From DATFVA01 sp963774455 (GTDB taxonomy: Bacteria; Bacteroidota; Ignavibacteria; Ignavibacteriales; Ignavibacteriaceae): 64,000 nucleotides of DNA. This document shows, one piece after another, positions 53,878 to 61,938 of the stretch. Location: assembly GCA_963774455.1 (NCBI GenBank), contig CAVZFD010000004.1, positions 1 to 64,000 on the forward strand, in the 5' to 3' direction. The position numbers and the translations under genes were made by a program. The first letter of the stretch is position 1. Each line of letters opens with the position of its first letter. A model generated the notes under the pieces. The model worked only from the letters and a program-made list of their open reading frames with translations, was not told the origin of the DNA and did not search any database.

Positions 53878-54255
53878 TTGAGCACAGAACAGATAATTCT
53901 ATACGTCCTTATTGGATTCGTCATTTTCTCATATATACGAAAATTCCTGAACAACAGAAAAATTGAACATCGTGATCCTGCAGAAATCATTAAAAAGATG
54001 AAAAATCAGAATAATATGCTGCTGCTGGATGTAAGGACTGAGCCCGAGAGAAAAAGAAAACATATTCAGGGTTCGGTTCATATACCATTAAACCAGTTGA
54101 GAAAAAGACAGCAGGAACTCGAAAAGTATAAGCATAAGGAAATTGTTTGCTACTGCGCTTCGGGAAGCAGGAGTATGAATGCTGCCGTTTTTCTTCAAAA
54201 ACACGGTTTTAATGCTTCAAATCTCAAGGGAGGAATTTCCGCATGGAATTATTAA
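53878..54255 (+). CDS. Membrane-anchored rhodanese-domain protein
   Basis: The 125-residue protein has one N-terminal membrane helix (about 5-22) and a single rhodanese domain. The active cysteine sits in 'C-Y-C-A-S-G-S-R-S' near residue 96, with 'L-L-L-D-V-R-T' near residue 51 as the first motif. The start is a TTG after CCGGAGA. It transfers sulfane sulfur and overlaps the DUF6132 gene by 13 bp, so it is the first gene of a redox/sulfur operon. Confidence 0.9.
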   Translation: MSTEQIILYVLIGFVIFSYIRKFLNNRKIEHRDPAEIIKKMKNQNNMLLLDVRTEPERKRKHIQGSVHIPLNQLRKRQQELEKYKHKEIVCYCASGSRSMNAAVFLQKHGFNASNLKGGISAWNY

Positions 54256-54452
54256 AATCAATGATATCCTGGAAATGGGCATTAAGGATATTTCCCGTTA
54301 TTCTGGGTGCTTTAGGAGGATTTCTCTATTACAATTACATCGGCTGTGTATCCGGACAGTGTGCTATTACCAGTAACCCATGGCTCAGTACCGGGTATGG
54401 TGCATTATTGGGCGCGGTATTCACATCCTGGAAACCAAATGAAAAGAAGTGA
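54243..54452 (+). CDS. DUF6132-family small membrane protein
   Basis: The 69-residue protein has two hydrophobic helices. Cysteines in 'G-C-V-S-G-Q-C-A-I-T-S' near residue 34 are typical of this small family, often found near rhodanese or DUF2892 genes. The cysteine pair may take part in thiol or sulfur chemistry, but this is inference. Confidence 0.78.
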   Translation: MELLKSMISWKWALRIFPVILGALGGFLYYNYIGCVSGQCAITSNPWLSTGYGALLGAVFTSWKPNEKK

Positions 54453-54488
54453 ATCTAATTGAATGAACAATTAATAAGGAATTATGTA

Positions 54489-54704
54489 ATGAAAAAGAAT
54501 CTTCATTTAATCGATAGAGTGGTAAGAATAGCCTTAGCACTCGTACTTGCTGTTTTAATTTTTAACGGTACGCTGACAGGAGTTGCCGGTATTCTACTCG
54601 GAATATTTGCGGTTGTTTTTCTCGCTACTGGTATTATAAGTTTTTGTCCGCTGTATTATGCGCTTGGATTCAGCACCTTGAAAGATAAACCAAAAACAAT
54701 TTAG
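54489..54704 (+). CDS. DUF2892-family (YgaP-like) small membrane protein
   Basis: A frame is open from 54459, but TAAGGAATTATG places the ATG at 54489 as the start (71 residues). Two membrane helices carry the pattern 'R-V-V-R-I-A-L-A' and 'G-I-I-S-F-C-P-L-Y', in which C-P is the conserved DUF2892 motif. E. coli YgaP fuses such a domain to a rhodanese, so this gene and the rhodanese gene here look like the split version. Confidence 0.85.
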   Translation: MKKNLHLIDRVVRIALALVLAVLIFNGTLTGVAGILLGIFAVVFLATGIISFCPLYYALGFSTLKDKPKTI

Positions 54705-54784
54705 GTTGTCACATAAATCACTCTATTTATTATTCATAATATTAATTTATTGTTCATATTATTAATTTATATGCAGGAGTAATA

Positions 54785-55168
54785 ATGAATTACGGATTCT
54801 CAAAAAACATAGATTTGCCTTATGAGAAAGCTATCGATAAAGTTACAGAAGAACTAAAGAAAGAAGGCTTCGGCGTGCTGACTACCATTGATGTAAAAGA
54901 AACACTCAAGAAAAAAATAAACGTCGACTTTAAAAAATACATTATACTCGGCGCATGTAATCCGCCCCTGGCACATAAGGCCCTTGAAAGCGAAGAACAG
55001 CTTGGACTCTTATTACCATGCAACGTAATTGTATATGAAAATAACGGCGGATCAACTGTTTCTTTTTTTGATCCTATGATAATGACACATTTGATTGATA
55101 ATGAAAAACTAAAGACTGTTGCCGAAGAAGTTCAAGGTAAAATGAAAAGAGTTTACGAAGCAATTTAA
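54785..55168 (+). CDS. DUF302-family protein
   Basis: The 127-residue protein has the DUF302 hallmarks: 'G-F-G-V-L-T-T-I-D-V-K-E-T-L' near residue 31, 'I-L-G-A-C-N-P-P-L-A-H-K-A-L' near residue 55, and 'G-L-L-L-P-C-N-V-I-V-Y' near residue 77. The cysteines are conserved in this family. Function is unknown. It probably belongs to the redox operon, 80 bp after the DUF2892 gene. Confidence 0.88.
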   Translation: MNYGFSKNIDLPYEKAIDKVTEELKKEGFGVLTTIDVKETLKKKINVDFKKYIILGACNPPLAHKALESEEQLGLLLPCNVIVYENNGGSTVSFFDPMIMTHLIDNEKLKTVAEEVQGKMKRVYEAI

Positions 55169-55197
55169 AAATTTAATAAAGAAAATAGGAGCAACTG

Positions 55198-55560
55198 ATG
55201 TCAGAACATCTTAATAAAGAAACTTTCAAAACAAAAGTGTTTGATTTTGAAAAAAACCAGGAATGGAAATTCGAAGGCGATATTCCGTGTGTGATTGATT
55301 TCTGGGCCCCATGGTGCGGACCTTGCAGAATGGTGGGACCAGTACTTGACGAGCTTTCAAAAGAATATGAAGGAAAGCTTAATGTATATAAGATAAATAC
55401 TGATGAAGAACAGGAATTAGGAACTATGTTTGGTATAAGGAGTATCCCTTCGATCCTTTTTGTTCCGGTTGCCGGACAGCCTAAGATGGCAGTAGGCGCA
55501 CTTCCTAAGAACAATCTTAAAGAGATTATCGAAAAAGAATTGCTTATTGAAGCGGCCTGA
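55198..55560 (+). CDS. trxA: Thioredoxin
   Basis: The 120-residue protein has the active site 'W-C-G-P-C-R-M-V-G-P' near residues 39-48 and the cis-proline in 'R-S-I-P-S-I-L-F' near residue 83. It has no signal peptide, so it reduces disulfides in the cytosol. An AGGAG site lies upstream. It ends the redox cluster and is followed by a terminator. Confidence 0.94.
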   Translation: MSEHLNKETFKTKVFDFEKNQEWKFEGDIPCVIDFWAPWCGPCRMVGPVLDELSKEYEGKLNVYKINTDEEQELGTMFGIRSIPSILFVPVAGQPKMAVGALPKNNLKEIIEKELLIEAA

Positions 55561-55580
55561 TCCCCCACTTTTCCATTTGA

Positions 55581-55611
55581 GAAAGCCGGTAATTCCGGCT
55601 TTCTTTTTTTT
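55581..55611 (+). terminator. Rho-independent terminator of the redox cluster
   Basis: A 9-bp stem GAAAGCCGG / CCGGCTTTC with a TAATT loop is followed by a run of seven or more Ts, 21 bp after the thioredoxin stop. Confidence 0.92.
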
Positions 55612-55694
55612 ATCGCTATCTGAACAATCTCCCCTAAAACATCACATAAAAGATACCGCCTTTTAATCAAAGGCCGGTGGTTCTGCGTATAAAA

Positions 55695-56579
55695 TCAATG
55701 ATCATATTTCTTCTCACCCGCCGTAACCTTCAAATGCAGATAATTTTGTTTAGGAGGCAGAGGACAGGTGGCGAACCTGGTAAATGCACATGGAGGGTTA
55801 TATGCCTTATTAAAGTCAAGAATAACCATATGAAGAGAATCAGGTTTTTCGGTATATAAAAATCTACCCGCACCGTAAGTATCCTCCCCGTTGGTTTCAT
55901 CCGCAAAGATGACAAAAAACTCATTACCCTCGCTGACGGGGTCAAGTGTATACATCTCCCCGTTCACTTTGAACACCAGCTTTCCTTCAACGGTATCATT
56001 TTCTACAGAACCCAATATGTTAGGAATTTCTATTACTTTAGGCGAAGAATATTTCTCAAATCTGGCCTCAATTTTCCACTTTTCATCAACGGGATATGTA
56101 TCTATTCCTTTGAACTCTTTTACAAGCGGTGCATCCAGATCTTTTAATCTCACTCCGTATTTCCCATTGCGATTTATTATAAACCATCTGAAAGAACCAA
56201 GCTGTAGTATTGTGGTGCTATCTGAAAGATCATCATTCAGGTTCATATCCACAACCTTGTGTGAATCTGCGTTTACTTCAACTTCAGGATTAATCTTTAC
56301 AGATACCAGGCTATCAGTTAAAACGAAAGTCCCTATATGTTTGGGGGCCCCTTCCGGAAAAACAATATCATTATCCTTCGCACTTCCGAAAGTATTTTTT
56401 CCTTCCCGGAGCCAGTATAGCCCCACAAGATTAAGCCAGCCGTTTTCTGTTTTCAGCCTGGCAACTCTTTTTTCATGCCATTGTTTAATGGATTTTACAT
56501 ATTCGGGATTGCCCCGGTCTTTTTCACATCCTGTTATTAAAATTATGCAGCAGACAGAAATTATTATTAGATATCGCAA
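55695..56579 (-). CDS. DUF1684-family lipoprotein
   Basis: The frame is open from 56699, but the first 40 residues look random. A TTG at 56579, preceded by AAAGGT, directly opens a lipoprotein signal ending in 'L-I-T-G-C', which gives about 294 residues. The DUF1684 pattern is clear: 'E-N-G-W-L-N-L-V-G-L-Y-W-L' near residue 45 and the C-terminal 'D-F-N-K-A-Y-N-P-P-C-A-F' and 'C-P-L-P-P'. Function is unknown. The protein should be anchored in the envelope. Confidence 0.82.
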   Translation of the reverse strand: MRYLIIISVCCIILITGCEKDRGNPEYVKSIKQWHEKRVARLKTENGWLNLVGLYWLREGKNTFGSAKDNDIVFPEGAPKHIGTFVLTDSLVSVKINPEVEVNADSHKVVDMNLNDDLSDSTTILQLGSFRWFIINRNGKYGVRLKDLDAPLVKEFKGIDTYPVDEKWKIEARFEKYSSPKVIEIPNILGSVENDTVEGKLVFKVNGEMYTLDPVSEGNEFFVIFADETNGEDTYGAGRFLYTEKPDSLHMVILDFNKAYNPPCAFTRFATCPLPPKQNYLHLKVTAGEKKYDH

Positions 56580-56740
56580 ATTATAAACCTTTAGAAATAT
56601 GTATCTATAATAAAATACAAAATTAATGTATACATCGTATATAGTGTGCATGCGACATTGCCTTCTATACAAAAAATCAATATATTTTTTAATAGGCAAT
56701 TTAATCTGAGAATTGAATAATCATTCACAAGGAGCAGCTT

Positions 56741-57175
56741 ATGGCAGTAAAACCAATACCAGATAATTACCCGAGAGTAATTCCTTATTTAATAGTAGAA
56801 GATGTTTCAAAGCAGATGGAATTTCTGATTGAGGTCTTCGGAGCGGAACAAAGTGAAAAGATGACATTGCCTGACGGTACTGTTAACCACGGTGAAGTCA
56901 GGATTGGTAAATCAGTTATTATGATGGGAAAATCAAGCCGGGAATGGCCTCCGCTTAAGGCTATGATCTATATATATGTTGAAGACACTGACATAGTTTA
57001 TAAGAAAGCATTAAAAGCCGGTGCGCAGTCTTTAATGGAACCGGCCGACCAGTTTTACGGCGACAGGAATGCAGGTGTTAAGGATCCGTTTGGTAACAGC
57101 TGGTGGATAGCCTCTCACGTTGAGGAAGTTTCTCCCGAAGAAATGCAGCGGAGAAGTGAGGAAAGAGCAAAATAG
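56741..57175 (+). CDS. VOC-family protein, PhnB-like
   Basis: The 144-residue protein has two half-modules: 'V-I-P-Y-L-I-V-E-D-V' with 'F-G-A-E-Q' near residue 35, and 'D-R-N-A-G-V-K-D-P-F-G-N-S-W' near residue 109, the PhnB-type ending. An AGGAGC site precedes the ATG. The substrate is unknown. It stands alone. Confidence 0.88.
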   Translation: MAVKPIPDNYPRVIPYLIVEDVSKQMEFLIEVFGAEQSEKMTLPDGTVNHGEVRIGKSVIMMGKSSREWPPLKAMIYIYVEDTDIVYKKALKAGAQSLMEPADQFYGDRNAGVKDPFGNSWWIASHVEEVSPEEMQRRSEERAK

Positions 57176-57323
57176 ATGTTGTAATCTTGAATTTCCGTTT
57201 AAATTTCTGATCAGTCCTGTATACGAAAATCTACAAATCTATTTACCTATTCACGCTTATTTTAATCCTACTCAAAAGGGAACAATTGTTGAGGCCAACA
57301 TACAATAATAAAATGGCCTTGAA

Positions 57324-57713
57324 ATGAAAACTTACCTGTTTTCCTTGTCATTTGTTTTTTTTTCCTTATTTACCGGCTGTTCCGGTAACTATGGAGTTAA
57401 TTCCGACTATGACTCCCTAAACCAGGAGGACATTCTATCCGGCGGTGCAGATGCACCGATCTTGTATGGTGAGATGGGGGATGAAACAACAGGGGCATAT
57501 ATTTATTGGACTGAAAAAGAAGGTGGTTACTATGAGGTTGAAGAAGCCGATTGCTCCTGTTTTTCAGGCCTTATTTATAATTATTATGTATACAATGATA
57601 CATATTTCACCGCGATTAAGAATGGTTATTACTATAGGGTAAGGTCTATTTCAGCCTCGGGGATATCGGGATGGAGCAATATTGTTGTTGCACCATTCGG
57701 AGGACGGCTTTGA
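57324..57713 (+). CDS. Small lipoprotein of unknown function
   Basis: The 129-residue protein has a lipoprotein signal ending in 'L-F-T-G-C' near residue 19. The mature part has the rhythm of a single fibronectin-III-like module ('G-Y-Y-Y-R-V-R-S-I-S-A-S-G-I-S-G-W-S'). The mature part also contains a C-S-C pair near residue 77. No family is recognised with confidence. Confidence 0.6.
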   Translation: MKTYLFSLSFVFFSLFTGCSGNYGVNSDYDSLNQEDILSGGADAPILYGEMGDETTGAYIYWTEKEGGYYEVEEADCSCFSGLIYNYYVYNDTYFTAIKNGYYYRVRSISASGISGWSNIVVAPFGGRL

Positions 57714-57773
57714 TATATCCAGGAAATACAAACCTCATACCAGGGTTCTTTTGTTACAGCGGAGCTTCATCAG

Positions 57774-57847
57774 CCTGCTTGCAGAAAAGTACCCGCGGCT
57801 TTGCTCGGAGATGAAAATGTTAGTTGAACAGACGAGAGTTTTCTGAA
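57774..57847 (+). other. Unassigned coding-like fragment
   Basis: In one plus-strand frame the DNA before a stop at 57845-57847 reads 'F-I-S-L-L-A-E-K-Y-P-R-L-C-S-E-M-K-M-L', which looks more protein-like than random. A likeness to the 'YP.L...E..L' stretch ahead of LuxR-type helices is faint. It has no start codon and no ribosome binding site. Confidence 0.15.
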
Positions 57848-57875
57848 TTACGGAAAATCGATTTCCTCTATTGAT

Positions 57876-58736
57876 TCAACCGAGATACTCTTTAAGTCTT
57901 GTACTCCTTTTCGAGCTTCTTAATTTTCTCAGGGCCTTTTCTTTTATCTGTCTTATTCGTTCTCTTGTGAGATTAAACTTAAGTCCGATTTCTTCAAGTG
58001 TCGCTTTATGGCTGCAGCCTATGCCGAAAGTCAATCTGAGGACTTCGGCTTCCCGGGCGTCCAGAATGGAAAGTATATTTTCCACCTCATTTTTTAATGA
58101 ATCGGACATCAATTCTTTATCGGGCATAACCTGAGACTCATTCTGAAGAACATCCATCAATGTGGCACTTTTTTCTTCCCCGTTCTTCAGGGGGGCATCA
58201 ACTGATATCTGTCTTCCGCCAATTTGAATTATATGTGCTACCTCATCAGCTGTAATTTCAAGGATTTGGGCAAGCTCAATCGTAGTCGGCTTTCTTTCAA
58301 ACTCCTGCTCGAAATTTCTGTAAGCTTTTCCCAAACGGGTTAAATTACCAACCTGGTTTAGGGGGAGCCTGACCACCCTTGACTGATCTGCAATAGCAGA
58401 CATTATTCCCTGTCTGATCCACCAGACAGCATATGAGATAAATTTGAATCCTCTTGTTTCATCAAAACGCTGAGCCGCCTTAACAAGTCCTATATTTCCC
58501 TCATTTATAAGATCACCCAGGGATAACCCCTGATTCTGATACATCTTGGCAACAGAAACCACAAACCTGAGATTAGCATTCACTAATCTGTTCTGAGCAT
58601 CAACGTCGCCTTTCCTGATCTTTACTGCAAGGGTTACTTCTTCATCGGGCCTTAAAAGGTCATATTTTCCAATTTCCTGAAAATATTGATCTAAAGATTT
58701 ATCTTCACGATTGGTTAACTGTTTGGTTATTTTCAA
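57876..58736 (-). CDS. Second primary-type sigma-70 factor
   Basis: The 286-residue protein is a clear paralogue of the rpoD product at 40284-41156, with every region present: 'S-L-D-Q-Y-F-Q-E-I-G', 'N-L-R-F-V-V-S-V-A-K-M', 'F-I-S-Y-A-V-W-W-I-R-Q-G', 'R-L-P-L-N-Q' and 'L-T-R-E-R-I-R-Q-I-K-E-K'. Region 2 and the region 4.2 helix are nearly identical, so it should read similar promoters. Sequences in region 3 and the 4.1 linker differ more. It probably serves a growth-phase or stress programme, which is inferred. Confidence 0.93.
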   Translation of the reverse strand: MKITKQLTNREDKSLDQYFQEIGKYDLLRPDEEVTLAVKIRKGDVDAQNRLVNANLRFVVSVAKMYQNQGLSLGDLINEGNIGLVKAAQRFDETRGFKFISYAVWWIRQGIMSAIADQSRVVRLPLNQVGNLTRLGKAYRNFEQEFERKPTTIELAQILEITADEVAHIIQIGGRQISVDAPLKNGEEKSATLMDVLQNESQVMPDKELMSDSLKNEVENILSILDAREAEVLRLTFGIGCSHKATLEEIGLKFNLTRERIRQIKEKALRKLRSSKRSTRLKEYLG

Positions 58737-59214
58737 TTTGATCCGGTTTTATTATTAGCGTAATAGAAATACAGGAATTTCTATACCCGCAAGGTTAAAA
58801 ATTCATGTGCAAAGCATACATAAGTAAAAAGACTGCAAGAAACAAATAAATGTTTGCTTTAATTCCTTTATATTGACAAATCAGTCCTAAAACACTTAAT
58901 ATTTCTACGGTTTCTGATTAACGGCAAAGCGAAGCCGGCTGCTCTTCCGAAAACATACATCCTGCACCTATTATGCTTCGGACGTACTCCGGGATCGTAG
59001 AATCCTCTGCAAAATATTTACGCAGCCGGGCAATAAGGATATAGAATGTCGGGATTCTATATCAGGATTTAAATGCCCGACATTATCGAGGAGTTCATTC
59101 CGGGTGATAATTTCCCGTTTGCACTCTAGATACTTTTTTTATCTCTTCCCAGGACTGTCACATCTAAACATAAAACCATTAAATATCTTTGGAATGATTA
59201 ATAAGGAGAACGTT
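58737..59214. other. Intergenic stretch with a regulator remnant
   Basis: The 478 bp upstream of the second sigma gene and the DUF2630 gene hold an OmpR-type DNA-binding-domain remnant (58918-59135). The remaining bases show no clear ORF. Confidence 0.5.
58918..59135 (-). pseudogene. Remnant of an OmpR-type response-regulator DNA-binding domain
   Basis: On the minus strand from 59135 the codons read 'K-Y-L-E-C-K-R-E-I-I-T-R-N-E-L-L-D-N-V' and then 'N-P-D-I-E-S-R'. Inserting one base after this (near 59049) continues 'F-Y-I-L-I-A-R-L-R-K-Y-F-A-E-D', then 'I-I-G-A-G-C-M-F', to a stop at 58918-58920. This is the winged-helix domain of OmpR-family regulators ('SRT.DV.ISRLRKYL.ED...I..I.GVG'). 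The receiver domain is not found upstream. It lies beside the second sigma gene. Confidence 0.7.
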
Positions 59215-59448
59215 ATGTCTGACAAAGAGGTTATGGATAAAATAAAGGCTTTGCTTGAAACCGAACACAGGCTCTATTCAAAAAACGGTCTATCAGTCGA
59301 AGAGAGGAAAGAGGTTGAGAAACTCCAGTTAGAACTTGACCGCTACTGGGATTTGCTAAGACAAAGAAGAGCATTGCAAGAGTATGGGGATAACCCTGAT
59401 AAAGCAAATCTGAGAGGAACGGATACGGTTGAGAATTATGAACAGTAA
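59215..59448 (+). CDS. DUF2630-family small protein
   Basis: The frame is open from 59104, but ATAAGGAG precedes the ATG at 59215, giving 77 residues. The DUF2630 helices read 'I-K-A-L-L-E-T-E-H-R-L-Y' and 'D-R-Y-W-D-L-L-R-Q-R-R-A-L-Q-E-Y-G', the family hallmark. Function is unknown. Its small, charged helical form is typical of stress-related proteins. Confidence 0.88.
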   Translation: MSDKEVMDKIKALLETEHRLYSKNGLSVEERKEVEKLQLELDRYWDLLRQRRALQEYGDNPDKANLRGTDTVENYEQ

Positions 59449-59451
59449 GGA

Positions 59452-59595
59452 TTGAATCTGCCCGCCAATAAGAGAGATTCAAGTCTTGGGGATATATCTG
59501 AAGCGTATTGGCTTGAAGTGCTTGCAATGCTGTGGATCCGTTATGGGTTTAAGAATAATACATGGGGCCACGCATTTAAGCTTTTAAAGAAATAG
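59452..59595 (+). CDS. Possible small protein or gene remnant (47 residues)
   Basis: This reading frame starts with a TTG three bases after the DUF2630 stop, in the same frame. The sequence 'D-I-S-E-A-Y-W-L-E-V-L-A-M-L-W-I-R-Y-G' and 'W-G-H-A-F-K-L-L-K-K' looks protein-like. No convincing ribosome binding site exists, and read-through of the TAA is the only obvious way to reach it. It may equally be a relic. Confidence 0.25.
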   Translation: MNLPANKRDSSLGDISEAYWLEVLAMLWIRYGFKNNTWGHAFKLLKK

Positions 59596-59661
59596 AAAAA
59601 GCCTTATCCTTAATATGAGAATTTTTTAAGAATGTCTGATTTATAATCAAGTAAAACAGAA

Positions 59662-60078
59662 ATGTTACGTGGAATTATTTTATTGCTTTTAACTTTTTCA
59701 GCGGCACAGCTTTCTTTTGCACAGGAGACAGCAAAAGATACCGCTGCTAAATATACTTCATATGATTCACTCATTAAGCTGCAGATAAAGTTAAACGAAT
59801 TTGAAATTTTTCGTGAGATGAATTATATGAGAATGAATCTGAATGTGAACAATGATCCCAATACTATCTGGATGTGGACAATACTCGCACTGTCAAACAA
59901 TGGACAGCCGGATGAATATTCCTGGGAGACTCCCGAAAATATGCTGGAACCTCTTCACCGGCAGTACCTGGAAAACTCAAAATTCAACCCCGTACGTTAT
60001 GTATTGGGAATGGCTCAGACAGCCGCAGTCGGATATCTGGCCTATCGTCATATTAAGAAGTATGGTTTATTTAAATAG
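59662..60078 (+). CDS. Exported protein of unknown function (138 residues)
   Basis: A signal peptide (1-20, 'S-F-A-Q') is followed by a helical domain. Near the C-terminus 'V-R-Y-V-L-G-M-A-Q-T-A-A-V-G-Y-L-A-Y' looks like an amphipathic or membrane segment (about 113-131). No family is recognised. It is convergent with the following gene, with a 4-bp gap. Confidence 0.65.
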   Translation: MLRGIILLLLTFSAAQLSFAQETAKDTAAKYTSYDSLIKLQIKLNEFEIFREMNYMRMNLNVNNDPNTIWMWTILALSNNGQPDEYSWETPENMLEPLHRQYLENSKFNPVRYVLGMAQTAAVGYLAYRHIKKYGLFK

Positions 60079-60082
60079 ATGA

Positions 60083-60904
60083 CTAAAGTTCACCCAGCCA
60101 CTTTTCTGCAAATGCCCGGCCGGCATCGGTTGCTTCTTTTCCTGCCCTGTAGCATAGCTTCCAGAGATAGCTCTTTTTTTCGTATTCCTGTTTTATGAAG
60201 ACCTGCCTGTTATATTGATCCGCAGCGGTTTGAGCTTTGAAGTCTACATTTTTAATTTCATCAAGGAATTTTGTAAGCCAGGCTTTTATCAAAAAGCGTG
60301 GGTTATTTTCTGGAAAATCCTTCTGCCATTCTGCTACCTTAGTATTATATTCATTCATCTGCTGGTCGTACATTTGTTTATACATATCCTCAACTTCTTT
60401 ACTGAACATCGGGTTATCAGGATTGTCTAATTCTTTTAGCTGTTCTTTAAATTGTTGGATAGTCTCATCAAACATACTCTGTTGATCAGCCGGCATTTTA
60501 GTTTTTGTTTCTTCCATATTCCTGATTCCGTCTTCTATACTTTTCCTCTGTTCCCCTTTCATCTCATCCATAGTTTTTGGTTTTTCAGGCATTCCAGGTT
60601 TTTTATTCTCTCTGAGTTCATTGTACTTCTTCAGAAATTCTGTGGTTGAACAATAGTCTTTTGCATATCCGGCAACGGCTTCAACAACTGCAGTCCGTTC
60701 GCCTAAGGCAAGAGATTTGAGTGTTCGTGGATTGGGAATGAAAAAATTTGAGTATGCACAATTTGACCAGATCATATTTTTCGCACCATCATCATCCATC
60801 TGAATTTTTTGGAGAATATCCTTCATCTTATCGTCGATCATCCTGCCAGTAGTAAAACCCAGAATAATCAAGGCAAGAGAAACAGTTAAGATTATTTTTT
60901 TCAT
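60083..60904 (-). CDS. Exported coiled-coil protein of unknown function
   Basis: The 273-residue protein has a signal peptide (1-20) and a long charged, mostly helical region (about 100-200) with many methionine and glutamine residues. Short words 'W-S-N-C-A-Y-S' (about 46) and 'W-K-L-C-Y-R-A-G-K-E-A' (about 248) may pair two cysteines. No catalytic motif is visible. Confidence 0.65.
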   Translation of the reverse strand: MKKIILTVSLALIILGFTTGRMIDDKMKDILQKIQMDDDGAKNMIWSNCAYSNFFIPNPRTLKSLALGERTAVVEAVAGYAKDYCSTTEFLKKYNELRENKKPGMPEKPKTMDEMKGEQRKSIEDGIRNMEETKTKMPADQQSMFDETIQQFKEQLKELDNPDNPMFSKEVEDMYKQMYDQQMNEYNTKVAEWQKDFPENNPRFLIKAWLTKFLDEIKNVDFKAQTAADQYNRQVFIKQEYEKKSYLWKLCYRAGKEATDAGRAFAEKWLGEL

Positions 60905-61053
60905 AATAATTTTTCCAAAGATTTTATTTTTTAGAGATTAAATTGAATAAATCCATCTTCGTTATCAATATTTATTACGAAAATATACTGTTTTACTTGT
61001 ATTTATGATATTAATATGATATCATAGTGATAGCAATATCATAGAGGTTTAAA

Positions 61054-61926
61054 ATGCAAACAGTCTCAGAAAAAAAAGCAGCTAAATTAAATGGATTTTT
61101 AGCTCTATTAATTATCTTAGTCCTTATCGCTCTGGACGTAATGCTCTTTATAAGCGGTGTACGAGCTAACGACCCTTCTTTTCTTTGGTATTTTTTCCCT
61201 CTCACTTTCCTGATCATTATCTTCCTGGCGGGACTGATTACAGTACAGCCTAATGATTCCAGAGTCATCATTTTCTTCGGCAGTTATAGCGGGACCGTCA
61301 GAGACACGGGTTTTTGGTGGATCAATCCATTCACTATAAAAAGGAAAGTGACTTTAAGAATAAGAAATTTTAACAGTGACAAAATAAAGGTGAATGACCT
61401 TCGCGGAAACCCGATTGAAATAGCGGCCGTAATTGTGTGGAGAGTTTTCGATACTTCCCGGGCAGTGTTTGATGTGGATAATTATGAGGAGTTCGTTGCA
61501 ATACAAAGTGAAACAGCCATTCGCTCACTGACATCGGAATATCCTTATGATGGAGAAGAAGATAAAGCTTCATTAAGAGGAAGTCCCCAGGAGATTGCAG
61601 AAGCCCTTCAGAAACAAGTTCAATCGCGTTTGGAGATAGCCGGAGTTGAAGTTGTTGAAGCTCGTATCAGTCATCTCGCTTACGCTCAGGAAATTGCTCA
61701 GGCGATGTTGCGAAGACAGCAGGCTGAAGCGATTGTTGCTGCCAGGCAGAAAATAGTTGAAGGTGCTGTTGGGATGGTAGAAAGCGCTCTGCTCGCTTTA
61801 AGTCAGCAGAATATAGTTCAGCTTGATGAAGACAAGAAAGCTACTATGGTTAATAATTTAATGGTAGCTCTGGTTTCTGAAAGAGAAATGCAGCCTGTTA
61901 TAAATACAGGAACACTTTATCAATAA
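61054..61926 (+). CDS. SPFH/band-7 domain protein
   Basis: The 290-residue stomatin-type protein has two N-terminal membrane helices (about 14-34 and 46-67) and then an SPFH domain with 'V-Q-P-N-D-S-R-V-I-I-F-F-G' and 'T-G-F-W-W-I-N-P-F'. A helical C-terminus follows (about 180-270), with 'R-I-S-H-L-A-Y-A-Q-E-I-A-Q-A-M-L-R-R-Q-Q-A-E-A'. Such proteins form membrane microdomains. It heads a tight cassette with an unknown 170-residue protein (12 bp) and a ribbon-helix-helix protein. A near-identical arrangement is known in some other bacteria from genome annotation. Confidence 0.9.
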   Translation: MQTVSEKKAAKLNGFLALLIILVLIALDVMLFISGVRANDPSFLWYFFPLTFLIIIFLAGLITVQPNDSRVIIFFGSYSGTVRDTGFWWINPFTIKRKVTLRIRNFNSDKIKVNDLRGNPIEIAAVIVWRVFDTSRAVFDVDNYEEFVAIQSETAIRSLTSEYPYDGEEDKASLRGSPQEIAEALQKQVQSRLEIAGVEVVEARISHLAYAQEIAQAMLRRQQAEAIVAARQKIVEGAVGMVESALLALSQQNIVQLDEDKKATMVNNLMVALVSEREMQPVINTGTLYQ

Positions 61927-61938
61927 AGATTTATTAAA

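Noticed and set aside
55173..55670. Minus-strand ORF of 165 codons across the thioredoxin gene.
   Set aside because: It is antisense to a textbook thioredoxin and has a serine/proline-rich, unlikely translation.
59038..59063. Perfect 10-bp inverted repeat GATATAGAAT / ATTCTATATC with a GTCGGG loop complementary to a later CCCGAC, like a pseudoknot or switch RNA.
   Set aside because: The same bases encode the two-frame remnant of an OmpR-type DNA-binding domain, so the symmetry is more simply chance within former coding DNA.
59184..59191. TATCTTTG, resembling the Bacteroidetes -7 promoter element TAnnTTTG, upstream of the DUF2630 gene.
   Set aside because: No TTG is found at the -33 distance, and the motif is too short to support alone.
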